A stretch of DNA of 30,273 bases, taken from positions 1 to 30,273 of the forward strand of contig CAZBPG010000041.1 of NCBI GenBank assembly GCA_964493695.1, in the 5' to 3' direction. Below, one piece after another: positions 8,116-15,624 of the stretch. Positions within the stretch are counted from its first letter, which is position 1. Each line of letters opens with the position of its first letter. The notes beneath the pieces are model-generated. The model saw only the letters and a program-made list of their open reading frames with translations, was not told the origin of the DNA and searched no databases. This stretch comes from Bog-950 sp964493695 (lineage in GTDB: Bacteria; Bacteroidota; Bacteroidia; Chitinophagales; LD1). The translations under genes were made by a program, and so were the position numbers.

Positions 8116-10260
8116 TTATTTACTGATGATCAATTTGCGGCCGGAGTTTCCGATTTTTACGAAATAGATCCCGTTTGCAAAGCCGGAAACCGGAATTCGG
8201 AAGCCGGAAGTTGACGGAGTTGTACGGAAAACCACTCTTCCGGTTACGTCAAACACCTCCAGTAGTGTTTTTTGTTTTACAAACTGCGGACAGTAAACAG
8301 TAAACTCATCAGTTGCCGGATTCGGATAAATGCTGATTTCCAATTGCAGTTCTCCTGTTTCCTCCACATCACTCACCACTACATTTTTTTGCACCACACA
8401 GCCCAGCGAATTCTTTACATACACAGTATAACTGCCATTTGTGGGAACACTAAAGGTAGATGTTTGCTGATAGGTAACTCCATCAAGCGAATACATCAGG
8501 GTATCATTTCCTGCCGATGCGTTGACAATGATATTGCCCGGGTTAACACTATCTGCAGCTACAGTAATAACCGAGTTGATGACAATACTGTCCGGATCAT
8601 GGAGTTCTGCTGTAGCAAATCTCCGGCAACCCTTAGTGCTGTCTACTACCGTTACCGTATAAAACCCCGGCTCTAAAGTCAGGCACTCAGGAAAGGTAAG
8701 TCCGTTCGACCATAAAATGCTGTAGTTAAAAATGCTTCCCGAGTCGGTGCTGACTGCCAGCGCACCGTCACCTGCCGATTTACACGAAATCGGAATTTTG
8801 TCAATAGCAATATTAAAGTTGCACGAATCGCAATTGTACTTTTTAAGATTGGTGATAGCTCGGTACAGATTAAGACGACCGTTGGTAGAGGTAATATTGT
8901 TCATAGAAGAAACCCATTCAGCCGCATCGAGCAGATACTCTTTTACCAGCAGGGCAATAGAATCGGGTTGTTCATGGTACCGGTCAATTAAAGATTTGCA
9001 GGCAGCGGCATACATAGCGGCAATAGCACCGGCTACATGTGGGGTTGACATAGAAGTACCGGTCATGCCGGTGTATAAATTCGAAGGGATGGTAGACTGA
9101 ATAAGATAACCGGGAGCACCCAAATCAATACTTTGTTTGCCGTAACCCGAATTCGCATTTTTTGCATCGGTAGGCATTGTGTTAGTTACCGAGACCAGCC
9201 AGGGACTCGGACATTCTGTTGGAATATCGTGCTGCACATCTACGTTGGTATTTGCGTTGGCCGTAGCACCGGCACTTAAAATTCCTACATATCCCATGGA
9301 GTCATACATGGCGCACCAGATGGGAAAATTAACCGGATTACCGTTATCCTCTCCAAAGCTTGAATTGGTAGAAACCACAAATGCTCCTTGTGTGCCGAAG
9401 GTGTTGTTATAAAGCATACGCATGGTGCGCACATAATCGTATGCCTGCACCACTTCCGCCTCATCGGAAGAAGAGCCCGCAACCGGAAGAATTTTTACTC
9501 CCCAGCATACACCGGCAACACCCTTCCCGTTGTTACCGATAGCACCAACAATACCCGCACAATGGGTAGCGTGTGCAGCAAATACACTGGAGGTGCCTAC
9601 ATCGCCATTGTTATCATAAACATTCCAGCCGTTTACATCATCAATGTAGCCGTTGCCGTCATCATCAATACCGTTACCGGGAACCTCATTGTAGTTAGTG
9701 AAATAATTCAGGTCTTCATGGCTCAGATCGAACTTACCGTCAATCACCGCCACCACAATGGTATCGCCATTAGCAGTAATGTTACCTGTGTCAATGGCCC
9801 AGGCTTCAGTGGCCTCAATATCGGCTCCCGGAATTCCCGTAATGCTACCTACCAATTGACCGGTGTTCATCATATTCCATTGCTGGTTAAAGCGCGTATC
9901 GTTAGGAATAAGTGCACGCTCTTTTATGCGGTGGTTAAACTGCGCAAGTTTTACATGCTCGTTTTGCTTAAGCGTAAAAAGAAACTCCTCCGGTGATACA
10001 GTAGTGTTGCGCTCCAGCAGATAAATATTCATACGGGGCGACAAACATTCTTTGCTGCTCAAGCGACCGGCAAAAACCGGTTCTGAGAGAAGCTGCTCAA
10101 TAGTATGCGTTGGCTTCAGCATCACAATAAACTCGCTCAAAACACGGTGGTCATCGTCCTCGAATTGGGCGAAAGAAAACAAAGGGAGCAGAAACAATAC
10201 CCCCAACCACCTGAAGGGGGCTTTTAAATTTGACAAAACTGTATTAAAAGTGTTTTTCAT
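8116..10260 (-). CDS. T9SS-exported S8 family subtilisin-like serine peptidase
   Basis: Subtilase of 714 residues counted from the ATG at 10260; the longer reading would start at a TTG (10269) and is unlikely. After a signal peptide ending FSFAQ come an inhibitor-like propeptide (about 40-115) and the S8 domain. The triad is D174 (VVAVIDG), H230 (AHATHCAG) and S403 (GTSMSTPHVAG). Calcium-loop-like sequence NGIDDDGNGYIDD lies near 196-208. The usual oxyanion-hole AGN appears as AGA (330-332). A SprB-type/Ig-like region follows, then a type A sorting domain over the last 75 residues (ISIYPNPATDEF, LLEVFDVTGRVVF). It leads a minus-strand cluster with the small secreted gene 10 bases downstream. 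Expected to be a secreted or surface protease; target unknown. Confidence 0.92.
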   Translation of the reverse strand: MKNTFNTVLSNLKAPFRWLGVLFLLPLFSFAQFEDDDHRVLSEFIVMLKPTHTIEQLLSEPVFAGRLSSKECLSPRMNIYLLERNTTVSPEEFLFTLKQNEHVKLAQFNHRIKERALIPNDTRFNQQWNMMNTGQLVGSITGIPGADIEATEAWAIDTGNITANGDTIVVAVIDGKFDLSHEDLNYFTNYNEVPGNGIDDDGNGYIDDVNGWNVYDNNGDVGTSSVFAAHATHCAGIVGAIGNNGKGVAGVCWGVKILPVAGSSSDEAEVVQAYDYVRTMRMLYNNTFGTQGAFVVSTNSSFGEDNGNPVNFPIWCAMYDSMGYVGILSAGATANANTNVDVQHDIPTECPSPWLVSVTNTMPTDAKNANSGYGKQSIDLGAPGYLIQSTIPSNLYTGMTGTSMSTPHVAGAIAAMYAAACKSLIDRYHEQPDSIALLVKEYLLDAAEWVSSMNNITSTNGRLNLYRAITNLKKYNCDSCNFNIAIDKIPISCKSAGDGALAVSTDSGSIFNYSILWSNGLTFPECLTLEPGFYTVTVVDSTKGCRRFATAELHDPDSIVINSVITVAADSVNPGNIIVNASAGNDTLMYSLDGVTYQQTSTFSVPTNGSYTVYVKNSLGCVVQKNVVVSDVEETGELQLEISIYPNPATDEFTVYCPQFVKQKTLLEVFDVTGRVVFRTTPSTSGFRIPVSGFANGIYFVKIGNSGRKLIISK

Positions 10261-10266
10261 AGGCTG

Positions 10267-10274
10267 CAAAGCTA
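10267..10274 (-). promoter_or_regulatory. -7 box immediately upstream of the subtilase start
   Basis: On the minus strand 10274 to 10267 reads TAGCTTTG, an exact TAnnTTTG match. It ends only seven bases before the ATG at 10260, which would place the transcript start almost on the start codon. No -33 TTTG lies at the right spacing. It may be the real promoter of a nearly leaderless mRNA, or a chance match. Confidence 0.3.
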
Positions 10275-10316
10275 ATTTAAAGATGCCAAAAGGCAGCAGG
10301 GGTTTATTGTTCTCAA

Positions 10317-11663
10317 TCAGGCGTTTTCAGCAATCCATTTCTCCGCCATCTTCATCACTTCCTCACTTTCCCATTTCTGTTCAATGCCCGGAACAGCCAT
10401 TATTTTATCGAGCAGTTCGTTTTGCTTTTCGCCACGCAGTTTGGCTTCGTTATAACTGAGGTCGCTGAACACTACCATGCTGTAATGCGTCATAAAACGC
10501 GGAGAAAACTTTTCGGCAATCTTCTTTTCAATTTGTGTACGCAGCTGAAAATCTTTTCTACCGCTCAGGTCGCGCATTTCAATGTAGTTGTGCAATGCCA
10601 GTTCCAGAATGGCATCACCATTGGGTTTGCGCTGGTTCTGATACTTATCTAGGGCCACCGGCCAGTCCTCTTTAGTAGCATCCAGAATTTCATCCAGTTC
10701 TTTTACATCTTCAAAACCGCAAATCATGCCCTGTCCGTAAAACGGCACAATGGCATGGGCGGCATCGCCAATGAGCGCTGTATTTTTATGCACCCACGGA
10801 AAGCACCGGATAGTCACAAGTGATGAAGTGGGATTCTCGAAAAATGTTTTGGTCAGCTCTGGCATAAGTTTAAGCGAATCGGAAAAATGTTTTTGGAAAA
10901 ACGAGGTGACATCGTTTTCGGTTATCAATGAGCCGAACGAGTTCTCTCCTTCCAAAGGGGCAAAGAGGGTAACGGTAAAACTGCCGTCCAGGTTGGGCAG
11001 GGCAATCATCATAAAATTGCCGCGCGGCCAAATGTGCAGGGCATTCTTCTCCATTAAGTGCCGGCTGCCTCCGCCCGGTGGAATGTGCAGCTCTTTGTAA
11101 GCATACGGCTCGTATTGCTGGTGCAGGTTGAAGTCGGGGGTTATCTGCATTTTGTAACGCACTTCGCTGAAAGCCCCATCGGCACCGAAAATAATATCGG
11201 CATTATTCACCGTTACTTTTTCTCCATCCGGTGTTTCGAAAGCCAGCGTATTTTTATCGAAGTCTATACCGGTGCACCGGTGGTCGAAATAAAATTTTAC
11301 ATCCGGAAACTTTTCGGCTTCTTCCACCATCAACCGGTTAAGATCGCCACGGCTAACCGAAAAAATAGCCTGTCCTTCTTTGCCGTAAGGCGTAAGTTGT
11401 GTCTTGCCCTGCAGGTCGTGAATCATGCGTCCATGCATGGGTATCACCATATCGGTCACCGGTTTATCCAGCCCTATTTTGCTGAGCGCCTTCCAGCCCC
11501 GGTAACTGAGCGCGAGGTTAATAGAGCGACCGCCTATATAACCTGCCTTGCGCATATCAGGCCTCCGCTCATACACCGAAACTTTGTGGCCCCGCTTACT
11601 CAGATAGCAGGCCAGCATAGAGCCCACCAGACCGGCTCCTACAATGACAATGTTTTTTTGCAT
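10317..11663 (-). CDS. kmo: Kynurenine 3-monooxygenase
   Basis: FAD-dependent aromatic hydroxylase converting L-kynurenine to 3-hydroxykynurenine with NADPH and O2, in tryptophan degradation and quinolinate/NAD synthesis. Of 448 residues, the N-terminal dinucleotide-binding GAGLVG is at 9-14, followed by YERRPD around 31-36. GADGAFSEVR starts at 160, and the second FAD motif LIGDAAHAIVPFYGQG covers 297-312. RSINLALSYRGW (46-57) and the PFYGQGMICGFEDV stretch are characteristic of the KMO subgroup rather than other hydroxylases. Length is typical of bacterial enzymes, and the membrane-anchoring C-terminal tail of the animal protein is absent. No other kynurenine-pathway gene lies beside it, but a broad-specificity aminotransferase is at 14456. 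A long inverted repeat occupies the leader region upstream (11700-11757). Confidence 0.93.
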   Translation of the reverse strand: MQKNIVIVGAGLVGSMLACYLSKRGHKVSVYERRPDMRKAGYIGGRSINLALSYRGWKALSKIGLDKPVTDMVIPMHGRMIHDLQGKTQLTPYGKEGQAIFSVSRGDLNRLMVEEAEKFPDVKFYFDHRCTGIDFDKNTLAFETPDGEKVTVNNADIIFGADGAFSEVRYKMQITPDFNLHQQYEPYAYKELHIPPGGGSRHLMEKNALHIWPRGNFMMIALPNLDGSFTVTLFAPLEGENSFGSLITENDVTSFFQKHFSDSLKLMPELTKTFFENPTSSLVTIRCFPWVHKNTALIGDAAHAIVPFYGQGMICGFEDVKELDEILDATKEDWPVALDKYQNQRKPNGDAILELALHNYIEMRDLSGRKDFQLRTQIEKKIAEKFSPRFMTHYSMVVFSDLSYNEAKLRGEKQNELLDKIMAVPGIEQKWESEEVMKMAEKWIAENA

Positions 11664-11699
11664 GGGGCTAAACTATTGAAATACATTAAGTCAAAAAGC

Positions 11700-11757
11700 A
11701 AAAGTGAAAAGCTAAAAGTAATACTGCGTGTGTATTCTCTTTTAGCTTTTCACTTTT
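11700..11757. repeat. Long inverted repeat between the MBL hydrolase and kmo
   Basis: A perfect 19-base arm at 11700-11718 (aaaagtgaaaagctaaaag) pairs with 11739-11757 across a 20-base loop; looser pairing continues outward (about 11688 to 11764). It lies after the stop of the minus-strand MBL gene and before the kmo start, so it can act as a terminator or leader hairpin. Its low-complexity AAAAGC text resembles repeats that recur between genes in Bacteroidota and in the 20649-20728 repeat. Confidence 0.7.
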
Positions 11758-11773
11758 GACTTTTACCTTTCTA

Positions 11774-12604
11774 TCAAAACAACGAATACTGCACCGTTTG
11801 AAAAGGAACTAAACTTTTGTTCAAAGCAGAATCATCACCGGTATGCTGAATATGATAAAGGGGGCTTTCTTCATAGCGCGAAGCCACGGCAATAGTCAGT
11901 TCACCGGCAAAGGGGCTGAACAAATCCAACACCAGTTCCGGTCGGTTGTTTTGCTCGGAAAGATGCGACAGCAGTAAATGGCTCAAATACGGTGACCGGT
12001 GACCCACAAACAATTGCAAGGCCTCATCATTCGACAAATGCCCCTTGCCGCCACGGATGCGTTTTTGCAAACGTTGCGGATAACCACCATTCTCCAGCAT
12101 TTGCTCATCGTAATTGCTTTCTAAAAACACCGCATGGCACTGGCGGAAATAATGTACCGTTTGTTTGCACACTCTGCCTATATCGGTAAGCACACCAATT
12201 TTTACTCCATTGCCTTCTACTATAAAACTATAAGGGTCGGCTGCATCGTGCAGTTTTTCGAAAGCCGTTACGCGCAGCGCACCTATGTTCACCGGCTGGC
12301 TCGGGAAATGATGAACCAATTCTTTAGGTAAAGCCATACCGCAACCCTGCAGCGTAGCCGGACTGATATAAACCGGCAGCCGGTATTTTTTTGCCAACAT
12401 TGGTAAGCCGCTGATGTGGTCGCCATGTTCGTGCGAAATAAAAATGGCCTTTACTTGCTGCATCTGCAAACCTAACTTAGCCATGCGCTTTTCGGTTTCG
12501 CGGCAACTGATGCCCGCATCTACCAATACTGCTTCGCTCTCATTGCCCACGTAATAGCAATTGCCGTTGCTGCCGGAGTTTAAAGAAGCGATGAAGAGGG
12601 ACAT
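11774..12604 (-). CDS. MBL-fold metallo-hydrolase, YycJ/WalJ-like
   Basis: Metallo-beta-lactamase fold hydrolase, 276 residues from the ATG at 12604. An upstream in-frame extension to 12676 exists but has no family similarity and contains a hairpin repeat, so the shorter start is preferred. The family opening SLNSGSNGNCYYVG is at residues 7-20, followed by VDAGIS and the metal motif HEHGDH at 58-63 (HxHxDH). Later DIGRV and LLSHLSEQNNRPE supply other conserved segments. YycJ/WalJ-like proteins are implicated in DNA-related hydrolysis or in coordination of cell wall and replication in Firmicutes; in Bacteroidota the role is not established. It lies upstream of kmo on the same strand but is separated by a strong hairpin, so it is probably a separate unit. 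Confidence 0.85.
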   Translation of the reverse strand: MSLFIASLNSGSNGNCYYVGNESEAVLVDAGISCRETEKRMAKLGLQMQQVKAIFISHEHGDHISGLPMLAKKYRLPVYISPATLQGCGMALPKELVHHFPSQPVNIGALRVTAFEKLHDAADPYSFIVEGNGVKIGVLTDIGRVCKQTVHYFRQCHAVFLESNYDEQMLENGGYPQRLQKRIRGGKGHLSNDEALQLFVGHRSPYLSHLLLSHLSEQNNRPELVLDLFSPFAGELTIAVASRYEESPLYHIQHTGDDSALNKSLVPFQTVQYSLF

Positions 12605-12660
12605 AGCGCAAAGAAGGGAAAAATTTATCGGTCGTTGTCTGCGCTGGCCTAAACCAATTC

Positions 12661-12682
12661 CGGCTGGCGAGGGCACCAGCCG
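12661..12682. repeat. Short palindromic repeat upstream of the MBL gene
   Basis: Arms cggctgg (12661-12667) and ccagccg (12676-12682) enclose an 8-base loop. It lies 57 bases upstream of the MBL start. The form, with a GC-rich 7-bp stem, resembles mobile palindromic units that recur in Bacteroidota gaps; a leader-hairpin role is possible. Confidence 0.55.
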
Positions 12683-12888
12683 TTAAGAAAAAGCCGGAAA
12701 AACGTAATGGTCAATTACGGGTACTGGATGCTATGCCTGACTTTAATGGACGCTTTTTTGCCGCCTGGAGGTAACCGAAATAAAGCAACTTCTTGTAGCA
12801 ACAGCCTCTCTTTTCGGGAACCTGTCAGGACGACACCTTCATTTTCCTACCCATTTTCGATAAAAAACAATCAAAACACCTCTTTCAT

Positions 12889-13104
12889 CCATTTCAAACC
12901 CGTTTGCGTCATCTCCAAACTCGTTCGCAGGAACAGAAAACCGGTTGGCGTTAACAGAAATCTCGTTTGCGGGAATAGAAAATTCATTTGCGTTAACAGA
13001 AATTCCATTTGCGCCTAAAGAAAACTCCTTTGCGGCACCGGAAAACTTCCGCGCGCCAACAGAATATCTCATTACGGCAATAGAAAATTACATAACGTGA
13101 ATCG
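12889..13104. repeat. 21-bp degenerate tandem repeat array, ten units
   Basis: A core resembling cgtttgcg recurs at 12901, 12922, 12943, 12964, 12985, 13006, 13027, 13048, 13070 and 13091. A second core, aacag or a variant, recurs at 12931, 12952, 12973, 12994, 13015, 13036, 13057 and 13078, exactly 21 bases apart. Units are diverged but the register holds throughout. Read on the minus strand from the ATG at 13072 the array gives heptads such as SVNANEF, SIPANEI and SVPANEF, open to 12839 (77 residues). An in-frame TAA sits within the last unit upstream. Either a noncoding repeat array or a remnant or small heptad-repeat peptide gene; I cannot decide from sequence. Confidence 0.8.
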
Positions 13105-13220
13105 TTTATCGTATTTCATCCCAATATCTGCTGATTTGCTAATCAGCCAACCATTTTGTCCCATCCTCTGAATAATTACATTTTTTCAGAGCCTTGTTTG
13201 ATTTTTCAATGGACTTCAAG

Positions 13221-13272
13221 AACCTACACGAATGGGGGGATAGTTTTAAAAAGTTGAAAATTCGTGTAGGTT
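13221..13272. promoter_or_regulatory. Inverted repeat overlapping the manC promoter, possible operator
   Basis: A perfect 13-base inverted repeat has arms aacctacacgaat (13221-13233) and attcgtgtaggtt (13260-13272) separated by 26 bases. The right arm covers most of the -7 box TAGGTTTG (13267-13274). This geometry is that of an operator with two half-sites looping over the promoter, or of a stem that forms in DNA; the RNA hairpin would lie upstream of the start site. The regulator is unknown. Confidence 0.5.
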
Positions 13273-13274
13273 TG
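13244..13274 (+). promoter_or_regulatory. Promoter of manC
   Basis: TAGGTTTG at 13267-13274 is an exact Bacteroidota -7 box. A T-rich TTTT at 13244-13247 sits 19 bases upstream as an imperfect -33 element. The ATG of manC is 24 bases after the box, giving a leader of about 15-20 bases. Confidence 0.55.
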
Positions 13275-13297
13275 CGCCCCTTTAAAATAATGCACTA

Positions 13298-14377
13298 ATG
13301 AGCAACACATACGTTGCAATAATGGCGGGTGGTATTGGAAGTCGTTTTTGGCCCGAAAGCCGCACCGCCAAGCCCAAACAGTTTCTCGATATCCTCGGCA
13401 CAGGCAAAACCCTCCTGCAAATGACCTACGACAGGTTCCTGAAAATGGTGCCTGCCGAAAACATATATATAGTAACGGCAGATGCCTATCAGAAGTTGGT
13501 AAAAGAACAGTTGCCGGGCATGAGTGACGGGCAGATTCTGAAAGAACCCATGCGCAGAAACACCGCTCCCTGCGTTACCTACGCCTGCGATAAAATTTAT
13601 GCCCGCGATAAAAGCGCCACCATTATAGTAGCCGCCAGCGACCACCTGATATTAGAAGAGCAGAAGTTTTTAGACGTGGTGGCTAAGTGCGTGGAGTTTG
13701 TGGCCGATAACACTTACCTGGTTACCATTGGCGTAAAGCCCACCAAACCTTCTACCGGTTACGGCTACATCCAGTTTCAGGACGATAAACCTCAGGGCGA
13801 GTTCTTTCAGGTAAAAACGTTTACCGAAAAACCCACCCTCGAAATTGCCCATACGTTTTTAAAGAGTGGCGATTTCCTTTGGAACAGCGGAATGTTTGTT
13901 TGGAAAGCCAAAACACTTTTGCGCGCGGTGGTAAAACACCTGCCCGAAGTGGCTGAGGCTTTCCGCGAAGGCAACAAACATTACGACACACCGGGCGAAG
14001 CCAAATTTTTGCAGGAAGCCTATTCGCAATGCACCAATATTTCGATTGATTACGGAGTAATGGAGAAAGCCGATAACGTTTACACCATCCCTGCCCAGTT
14101 CGGCTGGAGCGACATCGGCTCATGGGATTCGCTTTACGAAGTATACAACCACGACTACCTCGGTAATGCCGTAGCAGGAAAGAACGTGAAGATTTACGAC
14201 TCGGCCAATAACATGATTATGGTGCCGAAAGATAAACTGGTGGTGCTGCAGGGCTTGAGTGACTATTGTGTAATTGACACCGGTGATGTATTGCTCGTAT
14301 GCGAAAAAAGCAAAGAGCAGGAAATAAAACAGATAACGGTTGACCTGAAAGTGGCAGACCTTGATAAATACCTTTAA
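13298..14377 (+). CDS. manC: Mannose-1-phosphate guanylyltransferase
   Basis: Makes GDP-mannose from mannose 1-phosphate and GTP for cell-surface polysaccharide and glycoprotein glycans. The 359-residue protein has the nucleotidyltransferase signature AGGIGSRFWPESR from residue 10, PKQF at 26-29 and the catalytic-site FTEKP at 175-179. LWNSGMFVW and the SIDYGVMEKA segment are typical of the mannose-1-phosphate subgroup. It has only the transferase domain and lacks the C-terminal phosphomannose isomerase domain found in the longer bifunctional ManC/AlgA enzymes. It is the first gene of a plus-strand run; its promoter has an unusual inverted repeat. The downstream gap to the aminotransferase carries short GCTAATCAG-type repeats, so cotranscription is uncertain. 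Confidence 0.94.
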   Translation: MSNTYVAIMAGGIGSRFWPESRTAKPKQFLDILGTGKTLLQMTYDRFLKMVPAENIYIVTADAYQKLVKEQLPGMSDGQILKEPMRRNTAPCVTYACDKIYARDKSATIIVAASDHLILEEQKFLDVVAKCVEFVADNTYLVTIGVKPTKPSTGYGYIQFQDDKPQGEFFQVKTFTEKPTLEIAHTFLKSGDFLWNSGMFVWKAKTLLRAVVKHLPEVAEAFREGNKHYDTPGEAKFLQEAYSQCTNISIDYGVMEKADNVYTIPAQFGWSDIGSWDSLYEVYNHDYLGNAVAGKNVKIYDSANNMIMVPKDKLVVLQGLSDYCVIDTGDVLLVCEKSKEQEIKQITVDLKVADLDKYL

Positions 14378-14383
14378 TGAGAT

Positions 14384-14456
14384 GATTAGCTGATTAGCAA
14401 ATGAGCTGATTGAGTTCAACATCTGCTAATCAACTAATCTGCTAATTTGCTAATCA
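14384..14456. repeat. GCTAATCAG-type short repeats between manC and the aminotransferase
   Basis: The 78-bp gap is almost entirely composed of repeats of gctgattagcaaa and its complement. Arm gattagcaaat (about 14392-14402) is the complement of atttgctaatc at 14445-14455, just before the ATG at 14456, with further imperfect copies between them. A related copy, ctgatttgctaatcag, lies upstream of manC near 13131. It may form a hairpin in the transcript. Confidence 0.6.
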
Positions 14457-15610
14457 TGAATTTTCCCTCCTCCATCAACTCCAAACTCCCCAACACCGGT
14501 ACTACCATTTTTACGGTAATGAGTGCGCTGGCTAAGGAGCATAACGCCATCAACCTCTCGCAGGGCTTTCCCGATTTTAATCCGCATCCGGTTTTGGTAG
14601 AAGAAGTGGAGAAAGCAATGAAAGGGAATTTCAACCAGTACGCACCAATGGCGGGCTACTTGCCACTGCGCGAAAGAATTGCCGAAAAAGCAGAATCGCT
14701 TTACGGAACCAAAGTAGATGCCGACACAGAAATTACGGTTACTGCCGGTGGAACACAGGCCATCTTTACCGCCATACTTTCGGTTATCCGCGAAGACGAT
14801 GAAGTAATTTTGTTTGCCCCGGCTTACGACAGCTATGCACCGGCCGTTGAACTCACCGGTGGCAAAGCCATCTTCTACGATTTAGAATCACCGGACTATA
14901 AAGTTGACTGGCAAAAGGTAAAACGCCTGGTTAACCAGCGCACCAAGATGATTATCATCAACACACCGCATAATCCCTCCGGCACAACCCTGAAGCCTGC
15001 GGATATGACGGAGTTGGAAAAACTGACAAAGGGCAGCGACATTATCATCATCAGCGATGAGGTTTACGAGCATATCATTTTCGATGGAGTAAAACACGAG
15101 AGCGTATTGCGCTATCCTAAACTTGCTGAAAGAAGTTTCGTAATCGGCAGCTTCGGCAAAACATATCACACCACCGGTTGGAAAGTGGGTTACTGCATCG
15201 CTCCTAAAAACCTGATGAATGAATTCCGCAAAGTGCATCAGTTTAATGTGTTTAGTGTAAGTTCTGTTGCACAGGTTGCCTTTGCCGAAATTCTGAAACG
15301 CAAAGAACTTTATCTCGAGCTCAATGCTTTCTATCAGCAAAAGCGCGATTACTTCCGCAGAGCCATTCAATCCTCTCGCTTCAATTTATTGAAATGCGAA
15401 GGCACATACTTTCAGTTGGTTTCATACACTAAAATTTCTGATGAGCGCGATTTGGAATTTGTAAAACGCATGACCAGGGAGAAAGGAGTGGCCGCTATTC
15501 CGGTTTCTGTTTTCTACCGTCATAATAACGACAGCAGTATCATCCGTTTCTGTTTTGCTAAAGAAGAAGAGACCTTAAAGCGCGCAGCCGAGAAAATATC
15601 TTTGATGTAG
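14456..15610 (+). CDS. PLP-dependent aminotransferase, methionine/glutamine (KAT/YbdL-like) type
   Basis: Fold-type I aminotransferase of the class I/II family, 384 residues from the ATG at 14456 (a TTG nine bases earlier is a weaker start). SQGFPDF at 35-41 is the hallmark of the kynurenine aminotransferase/glutamine transaminase K/YbdL subgroup. NPSG is at 173-176, D201 contacts the pyridine nitrogen, and the Schiff-base lysine is K235 in GSFGKTYHTTGWK. YbdL of E. coli prefers methionine as donor; the mammalian homologues use glutamine and kynurenine. The omega-amidase gene begins 14 bases downstream, supporting glutamine-type transamination in methionine salvage with removal of the ketoglutaramate product. 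A role with the nearby kmo is possible but unproven. Confidence 0.88.
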   Translation: MNFPSSINSKLPNTGTTIFTVMSALAKEHNAINLSQGFPDFNPHPVLVEEVEKAMKGNFNQYAPMAGYLPLRERIAEKAESLYGTKVDADTEITVTAGGTQAIFTAILSVIREDDEVILFAPAYDSYAPAVELTGGKAIFYDLESPDYKVDWQKVKRLVNQRTKMIIINTPHNPSGTTLKPADMTELEKLTKGSDIIIISDEVYEHIIFDGVKHESVLRYPKLAERSFVIGSFGKTYHTTGWKVGYCIAPKNLMNEFRKVHQFNVFSVSSVAQVAFAEILKRKELYLELNAFYQQKRDYFRRAIQSSRFNLLKCEGTYFQLVSYTKISDERDLEFVKRMTREKGVAAIPVSVFYRHNNDSSIIRFCFAKEEETLKRAAEKISLM

Positions 15611-15624
15611 TATCTTCACACCGC

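Larger units (their letters stand above)
12605..13297. other. 693-bp intergenic region with repeats and a divergent promoter zone
   Basis: This gap separates the minus-strand MBL gene from plus-strand manC. From left to right it holds a hairpin (12661-12682), a 21-bp tandem array (about 12889-13104), a copy of the GCTAATCAG repeat (about 13131-13149), and a 13-bp inverted repeat whose right arm overlaps a -7 box (13221-13274). Both strands are partly open through the array: minus frame 12839-13072 and plus frame 12707-13018. Neither shows a convincing family, so no gene is called here. Confidence 0.7.

Noticed and set aside
12605..12676. N-terminal extension of the MBL hydrolase to 12676.
   Set aside because: The added 24 residues contain a palindromic repeat and no similarity to the family, which begins at MSLFIASLNSGSNGN.
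12707..13018. Plus-strand ORF of 103 codons across the first 21-bp array.
   Set aside because: It covers only part of the array, has Cys/Arg-rich repetitive sequence that is just the complement of the minus-strand heptads, and no promoter or family support.
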